Assembly (NCBI GenBank): GCA_002716745.1
Contig: PBBW01000001.1
Location: forward strand, 256,886-289,884
Origin: Gammaproteobacteria bacterium
GTDB taxonomy: Bacteria; Pseudomonadota; Gammaproteobacteria; Magnimaribacterales; TMED112
Reading direction: 5' to 3'
DNA length: 32,999 bases
The translations under genes were made by a program, and so were the position numbers. Shown here piece by piece: positions 16,355 through 24,863 of the stretch (position 1 is its first letter; each line of letters begins with the position of its first letter). The notes under the pieces were generated by a model. That model had not been told where the DNA came from, ran no database searches, and saw nothing but the letters and a program-made list of their open reading frames with translations.

Positions 16355-18057
16355 GATTTTTAATATTTATTTTATTTTCCCTCACCGCCTCTACTCAAAG
16401 CTATTTAGATTATCCACATCCTTATCATCCTACTTCAACAACCAAAGGAATGGTTGTGAGTCAAAATTATCTATCTTCAGATATCGGAGCAACGATTTTA
16501 TCCAATGGGGGCAATGCTGTTGATGCTGCAGTTGCTGTTGGCTTTTCTTTAGCAGCAACATTGCCAAGAGCAGGGAATTTAGGTGGCGGTGGCTTTATGA
16601 TGATATACGATGCTAAATCAAATTCAATTGCGACTTTAGATTTTAGATCGATGTCACCTGAATTAGCAGAATCAAATAAATATAGAAACAAGTTTAAAAA
16701 TAATGGTGCGCATGATTATGATTTAACTAGAAAGGGATATAAAGCAATAGCAGTACCTGGAACTGTGGCAGGCTTAATAAAGGCCCATGAAGTATATGGT
16801 TCTATGGAGCTTAAGGATTTAATTGAGCCTACTATAAGTCTGCTTAAAGATGGCGTTCCTGTTACTGAAGATTTATTTGGAGCAATACAAGATACCGAAT
16901 ATCTAACCCTAGATGAGGAATCAAAAAAAATATATCTAAATCCAGATATAAAAATTGGAGGCAAACTTTTTATCAATGACCTTATCAATACTCTGCAGTT
17001 GATTTCTAATAATGGAGTAGATGGATTTTATAAAGGGGAAACAGCTGAGAAGATTGAGTTGGCCATGATAAAACATGGTGGCTTTATTAGAAAAGAAGAT
17101 TTAATGAAATATAAACCAAGGTTTCTGCCAGCAATCTCAACAAACTATCGAGGAAATACAATATTCACTCAAGGTCCTCCAAGTGGTGGTGGTGTTGCAA
17201 TATTAACTTCTTTGAATGTATTAGAGAATTTTGATCTATCGAAAATGAATTACGATAGTGGCAAATATCTTCATTTGCTGGCCGAAGTAATGAGATTTGG
17301 TCATCAAAGTCGATCAAAATACATAGGCGATCCTAAATTTTCAAATATACCAATGGAAGACTTGCTTTCGAAAGATTTTGCAAAAATGAAAAGCAAATCT
17401 ATAAATTTAAAACGTGCATCAAAACCAGACAGATTTAATAAAAATGCTCAAACCCTTGAGAGAAAGTATATTGAATCTAGGGATACAACTCATTACTCAA
17501 TAATAGATGACAATGGTAACGCTGTTTCGGTTACTTATACCCTTGGATATTCTTTTGGATCAGGAGTGACAATTGAAGGAACTGGTATTTTAGGAAATAA
17601 TCAAATGAATAATTTTGCGCATGAATATGGTAATGGTTCTTATAGGAGAAGTGCTTCACCAGCAAACAAACTAGAACCTCTCAAACGTCCTATGAGTACA
17701 ATGGCACCAGTGATGGTATTTAATAAAGAGGGGAAATTAACACTAATTACCGGTTCTCCCGGTGGTTCACAAATCCCTAATATAAATCTGCAAGTTTTGA
17801 TTAATGTTCTTGATTTTAATTTAGATATTGGGGAAGCAACAATGTTGCCAAGAATACATCAAGACTCTCAAGAATTAGAACTGCTCTTAGAAAAGACAAT
17901 AAACTTTGACACAAGGCGATACCTTGGGGTATTCGGACATGATATAGAGGTTTCAGATACTATAGGAAGCACACAAAGCATTCATATAGTAGATAATATG
18001 CGTTATGGATATTCTGATCTTAGAAGGCCAAATGCGAAGGTTAGTATCAAGAAATAA
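16351..18057 (+). CDS. ggt: Gamma-glutamyltranspeptidase-family Ntn-hydrolase (substrate pocket diverged; possible acylase), TTG start
   Basis: 568 aa; signal-like N-terminus, GGNAVDAAVAVGFSLAATLPRAGNLGGGGFMM, DFRSMSPELA, TTHYSIIDDNGNAVSVTYTL (Thr nucleophile), ITGSPGGSQIPN. Confidence 0.9.
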   Translation: MRFLIFILFSLTASTQSYLDYPHPYHPTSTTKGMVVSQNYLSSDIGATILSNGGNAVDAAVAVGFSLAATLPRAGNLGGGGFMMIYDAKSNSIATLDFRSMSPELAESNKYRNKFKNNGAHDYDLTRKGYKAIAVPGTVAGLIKAHEVYGSMELKDLIEPTISLLKDGVPVTEDLFGAIQDTEYLTLDEESKKIYLNPDIKIGGKLFINDLINTLQLISNNGVDGFYKGETAEKIELAMIKHGGFIRKEDLMKYKPRFLPAISTNYRGNTIFTQGPPSGGGVAILTSLNVLENFDLSKMNYDSGKYLHLLAEVMRFGHQSRSKYIGDPKFSNIPMEDLLSKDFAKMKSKSINLKRASKPDRFNKNAQTLERKYIESRDTTHYSIIDDNGNAVSVTYTLGYSFGSGVTIEGTGILGNNQMNNFAHEYGNGSYRRSASPANKLEPLKRPMSTMAPVMVFNKEGKLTLITGSPGGSQIPNINLQVLINVLDFNLDIGEATMLPRIHQDSQELELLLEKTINFDTRRYLGVFGHDIEVSDTIGSTQSIHIVDNMRYGYSDLRRPNAKVSIKK

Positions 18058-19330
18058 CTTTTTTAGCTTTGCTAAGTCTCTGCAATATTGTTTCCTTTCT
18101 TAATAAATACAATGTTGAGTCAAGAGGAGGAGATTTTGCTCTTCCAAGTAATGCTACTCTAAGTGGAAGGCCTATTTTAGGCATTGGTAAATCTAAGCTT
18201 TCTTTTGCAGAATTAATTATTTCTTCAAAAATTTCTTCTTTCCAGGAGTCAATTGATTTTATTGACTCCTCAAAATAATTTAAAACGTCTCTACTCTCTA
18301 GTAAGTGTTTATCAAAATCATCTTTATTATAATCCTCAAAATCCATTACAAATGGTTTAATAAAACTTGAAATCTCGGACAAATTATTTCCACTTCCAAC
18401 ACAAAGCCTTACCAGCCTTTTAGGGTCGTGATGATTTGATAAATTGAACCCATTGTTATCATTAAAGGTTGCCATTAATGAAATTAGTTCGTCATCTGTT
18501 TTCAAAGCCATATGGTTTTGGTTTATAAAGTTAAGTCTCTCTTTATCAAACACAGCTCCTGAACGCTGAACATCACTAATTTCGAAAATTTTGATTAGAT
18601 CGTCCATCATAAAAATGTCTTTTTCAGTGTTCGACCAGCCTAATTTTGCCAACATATTTAAAATAGCCTCAGGAAAATAGCCCTCACCTTTATATGACAT
18701 TAAGTCTGTTGCGGCATGTCTTTTGGATAGCCTTTTCTTATCTTGGCCTAGAACAAGAGGAAGATGTGCATATTTAAAACCTTCATATCCAAGCGCTTTA
18801 ACAATTTGAATTTGTTTGGGAGTATTAGGCAAATGATCTTCACCCCTAATAATATGAGTTACTTTTTGAAAATTATCATCAATTACATTACAAAAATGAT
18901 AGGTTGGTGAACCATCACTTCTTAAGATCACTAAGTCATCTAGCTCCTTATTAAGAAATTCAATATCTCCATAAACCAAATCCTGAATTAATGTTGAGCC
19001 AGTTTTATCGACTCGAAGCCTAATTGCACCGTCATCTAAATAGGCCTTTTCATCATCAATCAGCCTTTGAGCTTCCTTTTTATATATATCAAATCTATCG
19101 CTTTGTTTAATTGGATGTTCGTCAGCAATAAGAGAGAGCCAAGCTAAACCATCCATTATTGCAGAAATATACTCATCTTTAGATCGTTCTTTATCAGTAT
19201 CCTCTATTCTGACCAAAAATTTTCCACCATATTTTTTTGCAAACACATAATTAAACAATGCTGTTCTTACACCGCCAATGTGTAGATAACCCGTCGGACT
19301 CGGAGCAAATCTTGTCACAATATCTACCAC
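18047..19330 (-). CDS. gltX: Glutamyl-tRNA synthetase, compact form
   Basis: 427 aa; RFAPSPTGYLHIGGVRTALFNY, RIEDTD, DGSPTYHFCNVIDD, IIRGEDHLPNTP, KRLSKRHAA. Confidence 0.95.
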   Translation of the reverse strand: MVDIVTRFAPSPTGYLHIGGVRTALFNYVFAKKYGGKFLVRIEDTDKERSKDEYISAIMDGLAWLSLIADEHPIKQSDRFDIYKKEAQRLIDDEKAYLDDGAIRLRVDKTGSTLIQDLVYGDIEFLNKELDDLVILRSDGSPTYHFCNVIDDNFQKVTHIIRGEDHLPNTPKQIQIVKALGYEGFKYAHLPLVLGQDKKRLSKRHAATDLMSYKGEGYFPEAILNMLAKLGWSNTEKDIFMMDDLIKIFEISDVQRSGAVFDKERLNFINQNHMALKTDDELISLMATFNDNNGFNLSNHHDPKRLVRLCVGSGNNLSEISSFIKPFVMDFEDYNKDDFDKHLLESRDVLNYFEESIKSIDSWKEEIFEEIINSAKESLDLPMPKIGLPLRVALLGRAKSPPLDSTLYLLRKETILQRLSKAKKVIS

Positions 19331-20034
19331 TGTACTTTGTCTCCTATCTTTTTTGATAGTTGCTCTAAGAAATCTTCATGGGCTTTTAAATCTTTCGAAT
19401 CTATCTTTGCTTCGATCACTTTGAAATCTATTTTCTGGCCAAGTTTGTTGATTTTATTTTGTTTGTGTTCTTCAGAACTGAGGTTTAGTTTCACTTGGCC
19501 TCCTGTAAGATTTAAATAGACATCTGATAAAATCTGGGCATCCAATAAAGCTCCATGAAATTTTCTGTCATAACCTGAAATATTTAAACGGCTGGTCAAA
19601 GCATCTAACGAATTTTTTTGTCCAGGAAAAGTTTTCCTTGCATGAAGAAGCGTATCAAATACTTTACAAATTTCTCTAAGGTCCTTTACCTCGTGATTAA
19701 TTAACTTTAGTTCATTATTTAAAAAGCCGATATCAAACTCTGCATTATGAATTATCAATTCAGCACCCTTTATAAAATCAATAAACTCATTTACTACGTC
19801 TTTAAACAAGGGTTTATCTTTTAATTCCTCATCCGCTATATTTGTTACTGATTTTGCTCCTTCACTAATTAATTTTCCTTGAGGGTTTAGGTAAGATTGA
19901 AAAGATTCATTAGTTTTTGTTCTACCAAGAATCTCTACAGCACCAATTTCGATGACCCTATCACCAGTTTTAAAATCTAATCCAGTTGTTTCTGTATCAA
20001 GTGAAATGTATCTAGCTGACATTATCTGCACCAA
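19324..20034 (-). CDS. dnaQ: DNA polymerase III epsilon subunit (3'-5' exonuclease); true start may be the inner Met of MSARYISLDTETTG
   Basis: 236 aa; SLDTETTGLDF, RVIEIGAVEI, IIHNAEFDIGFLN, FHGALLDAQILSDVYL. Confidence 0.94.
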   Translation of the reverse strand: MVQIMSARYISLDTETTGLDFKTGDRVIEIGAVEILGRTKTNESFQSYLNPQGKLISEGAKSVTNIADEELKDKPLFKDVVNEFIDFIKGAELIIHNAEFDIGFLNNELKLINHEVKDLREICKVFDTLLHARKTFPGQKNSLDALTSRLNISGYDRKFHGALLDAQILSDVYLNLTGGQVKLNLSSEEHKQNKINKLGQKIDFKVIEAKIDSKDLKAHEDFLEQLSKKIGDKVQW

Positions 20035-20446
20035 AATTAGCTAATTGATCTGCACGCTCGTTCCCTGGATCACCTGAATGCCCTTTCACCCAATTCCACG
20101 TTATTTTTTTATTTAAGGTTAATTCATCTAGCTCAATCCAAAGCTCTTTATTTGCAACAGGTTTCTTCGATGCAGTACGCCAATTGTTTATTTTCCAGTT
20201 ATTTATCCACTCAGTAATTCCTTTCCTTACATAATTAGAGTCGGTATATAAAGCGATCTCTTGCTCTTCATCTTTAAGATACTTTAATGCTTCTATGGCT
20301 GCTAAAATTTCCATTTGATTGTTGGTTGCTTCTCTCTGTCCATCAAATAATTCTTTTGTAGAGTCATTATAAATAATAAAAACGCCCCATCCTCCTGGAC
20401 CAGGATTTCCCCTACACGCTCCATCTGTATATACTTTAATTGACAT
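20012..20446 (-). CDS. rnhA: Ribonuclease HI
   Basis: 144 aa; YTDGACRGNPGPGGWG, NNQMEILAAIEAL, LYTDSNYVRKGI, WVKGHSGDPGNERADQLA. Confidence 0.97.
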   Translation of the reverse strand: MSIKVYTDGACRGNPGPGGWGVFIIYNDSTKELFDGQREATNNQMEILAAIEALKYLKDEEQEIALYTDSNYVRKGITEWINNWKINNWRTASKKPVANKELWIELDELTLNKKITWNWVKGHSGDPGNERADQLANFGADNVS

Positions 20447-20465
20447 AACTAAAGATTATAAAGTA

Positions 20466-21197
20466 ATGAAAATATTTCACATCCCTGCATTTACAGATAA
20501 TTACATTTGGGCTATTCAGAAAGACAATCATATAACGGTAATAGATCCTGGTGACTCGGGTGTAGTTATAGAAGTGCTTAAAAATAATAATCTCACTTTA
20601 ATGGATATCCTTATAACTCACCATCACTACGACCATACAGGTGGAATAACTACTTTGAGAGAAATGATGGAAGGTAAGGTTTATGGTCCAGATAATAAGT
20701 CTATCGAAGGAATTGATGTAACCCTTAAGGAAACAGATCTATTAACTACCCTCGGCTATGACTTTAGGTGTATTGAAACTCCTGGACATACGTTAGATCA
20801 CATATCTTATTATTCAGAATTACAGAATGTTCTTTTTTGTGGAGATACATTATTTTCCGCTGGATGTGGTCGTCTTTTTGAAGGCACATATTCTCAAATG
20901 TATAAATCATTATCCAAATTAAGTGGTTTGCCTGATGAAACAAGTGTCTACTGTACCCATGAATATACTCTTTCAAATCTTAAATTTGCCCAAGATCAAA
21001 TTGAAGACATAGATATTAGAAATGAAATTGAAGATTTAATCAAAAAAATTGAAGATGGTGGTATATCTTTACCAAGTACAATTTTAAAAGAGAAAAAAAT
21101 AAATTTATTTTTGGGTTATAAAGTGCCTAATGATTTGCAATCATTATGTCCTGAAGATCAATTTAGGGAGTTAAGAATTAGAAAAGATTCCTTTTAA
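20466..21197 (+). CDS. gloB: Hydroxyacylglutathione hydrolase (glyoxalase II)
   Basis: 243 aa; IPAFTDNYIWAI, VIDPGD, ITHHHYDHTGGI, TPGHTLDHISYY, FCGDTLFSAGCGRLFEGT, YCTHEYTLSNLKFA. Confidence 0.95.
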   Translation: MKIFHIPAFTDNYIWAIQKDNHITVIDPGDSGVVIEVLKNNNLTLMDILITHHHYDHTGGITTLREMMEGKVYGPDNKSIEGIDVTLKETDLLTTLGYDFRCIETPGHTLDHISYYSELQNVLFCGDTLFSAGCGRLFEGTYSQMYKSLSKLSGLPDETSVYCTHEYTLSNLKFAQDQIEDIDIRNEIEDLIKKIEDGGISLPSTILKEKKINLFLGYKVPNDLQSLCPEDQFRELRIRKDSF

Positions 21198-21224
21198 AAA
21201 AAAGGAGGCATTGCCTCCTTTTTT
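21196..21224. terminator. Bidirectional intrinsic terminator between convergent gloB and TBDR
   Basis: aaaaaaaaGGAGGC-att-GCCTCCtttttt; A/T flanks usable on both strands. Confidence 0.88.
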
Positions 21225-21240
21225 ACAAAAATAATTATTA

Positions 21241-23931
21241 TTAGTAATTAACATTAAAACCAAATATAACAACTCTCCCATAGTTATTATGTAAAGTTCT
21301 ATCGTATCCACCATTTTGATAAAAAACAGGGTCTGAATTATCTAGGTTTCTTACTACCACTCGCAAACCCAAATTATCAAAAACTTGATAATTTGCTCTT
21401 AAATTAATTTGCTCCCAAGAATCTACTTCACCCACAGGATTGTAATCAACATCAGTATTATTTGCGTAACTATTGATAAATTCATATTCAACTCCAACTC
21501 TCAAACCAGAAAGGAATGGAACGTTGTATCCAACATCAGCTTTGTATCTAAATTCAGGTCTTCCAGGTAAACCAACTCCATCTACAATAGGTCCGTTAAA
21601 GTACGCCTCATACTCATCTTCAAGCATTTGTGTCCAAATAAGGCCTGTGTCAAAATCACCTATAGGCGTTAAAAATGTTCCTCTGTATTTAAGATCAAAA
21701 CCTGAAATAGTAATATCGTTACCATTAATTGGTCTTCGGTAACAAATCTCTAATGGTCCAGCATCTCCAGTCCTCGTACAAAATGCACCCTGTGTAGTAA
21801 GCTGGGCACCTTTACCAACTAGTTCTGCATCTATAATATCTTGTACTGAAATTGAAGTAATTATTCCGCTCACGGTTGTATTGAAATAATCTATAGCCAC
21901 AGAATGCTCTCCAATTAGATCAAAATCATAAATTAAGCCTACATTCATTGATTCAGAGTCTTCAGGTCCTAAATCAGGATTTTGTCCTACATATGTCTGA
22001 ACTTGATCCTCTGGACAATCTTCTCTAGCAATATTATTAGCTGAACAGTAAACATAATCTATGTGGTAATCAGCACTAAATGAAGTCGCACCAAACATAG
22101 AGCCTAGTCCTGGAGCTTTAAAACCCGTGCCTAGGGAAGCTCTTAGAGTGATATTATCCATTACAGAAAATAAAGCTTTTGCTGTATAAGCAAAGTTTGT
22201 TCCAAAATCACTGTAGTCATCCTGTCTACCGGCTATTTGTAACTCTCCTCTTCCATCCGCAAAACCTGTGGAGGTCTCAAAATACAATGCAGTATAGTCT
22301 CGTTCACCAAAATCAGAATTTCCTGACGAGCCTCCTACATTACCAACCTCACTTTGTTTATCAAATCTATTTTCATACCTGAATTGTGCTTGTTCAAAAC
22401 CAACTACAAATTGAGTTCCCTGAAATAGCTGTCCTGATATATACCCAGCGAGACTCTTGAAATCACTAGTTGCTGTTTCTGTTGGAGAGGCTGTGTAATA
22501 ATCAACTGCCTCAGGTTCAAACGGATTAGTCCATCCATTAAATTCTCCATCTTCTTTGATCCCAACACTTACTGCTGTAAATTCAGGTTTTTGAAGATAA
22601 CAACAATCATAATCATCATAGTCAGTTCTGTTATATTGCATTGAGAGATCCCAATCTAAACCGTTAAAATTTCCTTTAAATCCTGCAACCGCATCAGCAG
22701 TCCAATCTGTCCAAAAACTCTCTCTTGGCCCAATCTCTATAAATCTTTTTCTTAATTGTGCTTCAACATCAAGTGTCACTACAGTCTCCTCCCAAGACTG
22801 GCCATTTGAATCTGTATAAGCAGGAATTCTTACCTGACCTACACCTGAAGGAAATGCACTTATAAAAGCGGCGGGTGGCGCGTATCTACCGTACGCCTCA
22901 TTTCTTGATGTAACGAATCTTGAATAGAATGTAGCCCAATTTAAATTATTTTCTGCACTCACGGTGAATGCATCGAATTTTTTACCAGCGTTTTGCGCCA
23001 TAATTTGTGTGTAATCGAAGAGGCATACATGATTGTTTGGAATACTGCTACTTCCTGTCGGGCTGCTTCCCCATGTGTAGGTTGTGCCTTCATTCACAAA
23101 CCTTGAATCTCCTTGGCATTCTGCTGCAGGAAGGAATTGACCTTGTAAAAATGTTCTTCCATCAGGAAGAGTCCAATCGTCATTAAGTCTATAGTTATAT
23201 GCATAAGACGATAAATTAAATGCAGATGTATAATCCCCATCTGTTGGTGCTCGACCTGCATCATATGGCCTATCAGCTAAAAATATTATTCCTCTTTCTT
23301 GATGTTCATAAGTAAAGGTTACAAATCCGTCATCGGTATTAACACCACCTACAAAAGAAAATGTCTCCTCACCTCCTCCTGGCTGTTCTGGAGAAGATAC
23401 GCTACCACTAAAGCTCATTCCATCAACACCTTTTTTTGTAATTACATTCACAACTCCCCCGATAGCATCAGAACCGTAAACAGCAGAAGCACCATCAGCT
23501 AATATTTCTATTCTTTCAATTGCAGAAGTAGGTATTAAATTCAAATTTGCAGAGTCACCACCAAGCTTTGGTGATCCTGGTAAACGCTTACCATCTATTA
23601 AAACTAATGTTCTTGAACTTCCTAGCCCTCTTAATGAAAGTGTAGATTGTGAGCCAGCTGAACTCCCAGATCTCTCATAAAACGATCCATAAGTGTTGAT
23701 TGGGGTTTCTCTTAAAACATCAGAAACTGACATTTCACCAGTGGCTTGTATAGCTTCCTGATCTATAACTAAGACTGGTTGAGCACCAGTAAATTCACTT
23801 TTTGTAATACGAGAACCAGTAACAACTACTTCTTCAACTTCACTATTATCAACTTCATCCTCTTGAGCATATAGACTTTCAATGCTTAATATGGATGTTA
23901 ATAGCAACAATAAATATTTTTCTTTATTCAT
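21241..23931 (-). CDS. TonB-dependent receptor
   Basis: 896 aa; signal peptide, EVEEVVVTGSRITKSEFTGAQPVLVIDQEAIQ, IERIEILADGASAVYGSDAIGGVVNVITKK, C-terminal VVIFGFNVNY. Confidence 0.96.
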   Translation of the reverse strand: MNKEKYLLLLLTSILSIESLYAQEDEVDNSEVEEVVVTGSRITKSEFTGAQPVLVIDQEAIQATGEMSVSDVLRETPINTYGSFYERSGSSAGSQSTLSLRGLGSSRTLVLIDGKRLPGSPKLGGDSANLNLIPTSAIERIEILADGASAVYGSDAIGGVVNVITKKGVDGMSFSGSVSSPEQPGGGEETFSFVGGVNTDDGFVTFTYEHQERGIIFLADRPYDAGRAPTDGDYTSAFNLSSYAYNYRLNDDWTLPDGRTFLQGQFLPAAECQGDSRFVNEGTTYTWGSSPTGSSSIPNNHVCLFDYTQIMAQNAGKKFDAFTVSAENNLNWATFYSRFVTSRNEAYGRYAPPAAFISAFPSGVGQVRIPAYTDSNGQSWEETVVTLDVEAQLRKRFIEIGPRESFWTDWTADAVAGFKGNFNGLDWDLSMQYNRTDYDDYDCCYLQKPEFTAVSVGIKEDGEFNGWTNPFEPEAVDYYTASPTETATSDFKSLAGYISGQLFQGTQFVVGFEQAQFRYENRFDKQSEVGNVGGSSGNSDFGERDYTALYFETSTGFADGRGELQIAGRQDDYSDFGTNFAYTAKALFSVMDNITLRASLGTGFKAPGLGSMFGATSFSADYHIDYVYCSANNIAREDCPEDQVQTYVGQNPDLGPEDSESMNVGLIYDFDLIGEHSVAIDYFNTTVSGIITSISVQDIIDAELVGKGAQLTTQGAFCTRTGDAGPLEICYRRPINGNDITISGFDLKYRGTFLTPIGDFDTGLIWTQMLEDEYEAYFNGPIVDGVGLPGRPEFRYKADVGYNVPFLSGLRVGVEYEFINSYANNTDVDYNPVGEVDSWEQINLRANYQVFDNLGLRVVVRNLDNSDPVFYQNGGYDRTLHNNYGRVVIFGFNVNY

Positions 23932-23976
23932 AATTAATCCCTTTTTTAACTCAATAGTATCTATATTAGCCCATTA

Positions 23977-23994
23977 TGTTACATTTATGTGACA
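23977..23994. promoter_or_regulatory. Candidate operator dyad upstream of TBDR and fabI
   Basis: TGTTACAT-TT-ATGTGACA, 7/8 symmetric positions, in the divergent TBDR/fabI intergenic region. Confidence 0.35.
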
Positions 23995-24077
23995 GTTAAG
24001 TGTCTTTTAAGTTTCTAATAAACTGTGATACAAAGATTAAATAAGTTGAAACATTATTTTTACTTAGTATTTTCTTT

Positions 24078-24083
24078 TATAAT
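24078..24083 (+). promoter_or_regulatory. Consensus -10 box of fabI (TATAAT)
   Basis: TATAAT ends 6 nt before ATG 24090; implies a leaderless or near-leaderless mRNA. Confidence 0.45.
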
Positions 24084-24089
24084 GCAATC

Positions 24090-24863
24090 ATGGTTAATGA
24101 TAAAAAAATATTAGTTATTGGTTTGGCAAATAAATATTCTATTGCTGCATCTATTTGCGATGTTTTATATGAACAAGGAGCAGAACTGGCTTTTAGCTAT
24201 CAAAATGAAAGGTTTGAAAAATTTATTAATGGTTTTGCAGCTACTCATGGTGATGCAAAAACGTTTGTTTGTGATTTGTCTAATGATTCAGAGATCAAAG
24301 ACTTAATTAAAAATTGCGTTGAAAATTGGGGTGAAATTGATGGAATAGTTCACTCAGTTGGTTTTTCTCCAGCAGATCAGATATCAGGGAACATTGAAGA
24401 CTGTATTACAAGAGAAGGTTTTGCAATTACACATGACATAAGCTCATATAGTTTTGCAGCTGTAGTAAAAGAAGCTGCTCCCTATATGTCTAAATCATCC
24501 TCAATTATTACCTTAACCTATATTGGGTCTCAAGAAGCAACTCCAAACTATAATGTTATGGGAATGGCTAAAGCAAGCTTAGAGGCTGGTGTAAGATACT
24601 TTTCAGCTTCGCTTGGTTCAAAAGGAATACGAGTTAATGCAGTATCAGCTGGACCAATTAAAACCTTAGCAGCCTCAGGAATAAAAGGCTTTAAATCGAT
24701 GTTAAATAAGCATGGCAAAGAGACGCCTCTTGGTAGAAATATAACAGCTAAAGAAGTAGGAAATACTTCTGCCTTCCTCTTAAGTGACCTATCAAGTGGA
24801 ATTACAGGTCAAGTAATATATGTTGATGGAGGTTACAATATTCAGGCTATGAAGTTTGATTAA
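24090..24863 (+). CDS. fabI: Enoyl-[acyl-carrier-protein] reductase (NADH), FabI type
   Basis: 257 aa; GLANKYSIAASIC, AFSYQNERFE, LTYIGSQEATPNYNVMGMAKASLEAGVRYF, VNAVSAGPIKTLAASGIKGF. Confidence 0.96.
   Translation: MVNDKKILVIGLANKYSIAASICDVLYEQGAELAFSYQNERFEKFINGFAATHGDAKTFVCDLSNDSEIKDLIKNCVENWGEIDGIVHSVGFSPADQISGNIEDCITREGFAITHDISSYSFAAVVKEAAPYMSKSSSIITLTYIGSQEATPNYNVMGMAKASLEAGVRYFSASLGSKGIRVNAVSAGPIKTLAASGIKGFKSMLNKHGKETPLGRNITAKEVGNTSAFLLSDLSSGITGQVIYVDGGYNIQAMKFD

Noticed and set aside
20440-20445. Consensus TTGACA as the -35 box for gloB
   Set aside because: Only about 11 bp from the TATAAA element, too short for a normal sigma70 promoter; likely incidental overlap with the rnhA start region
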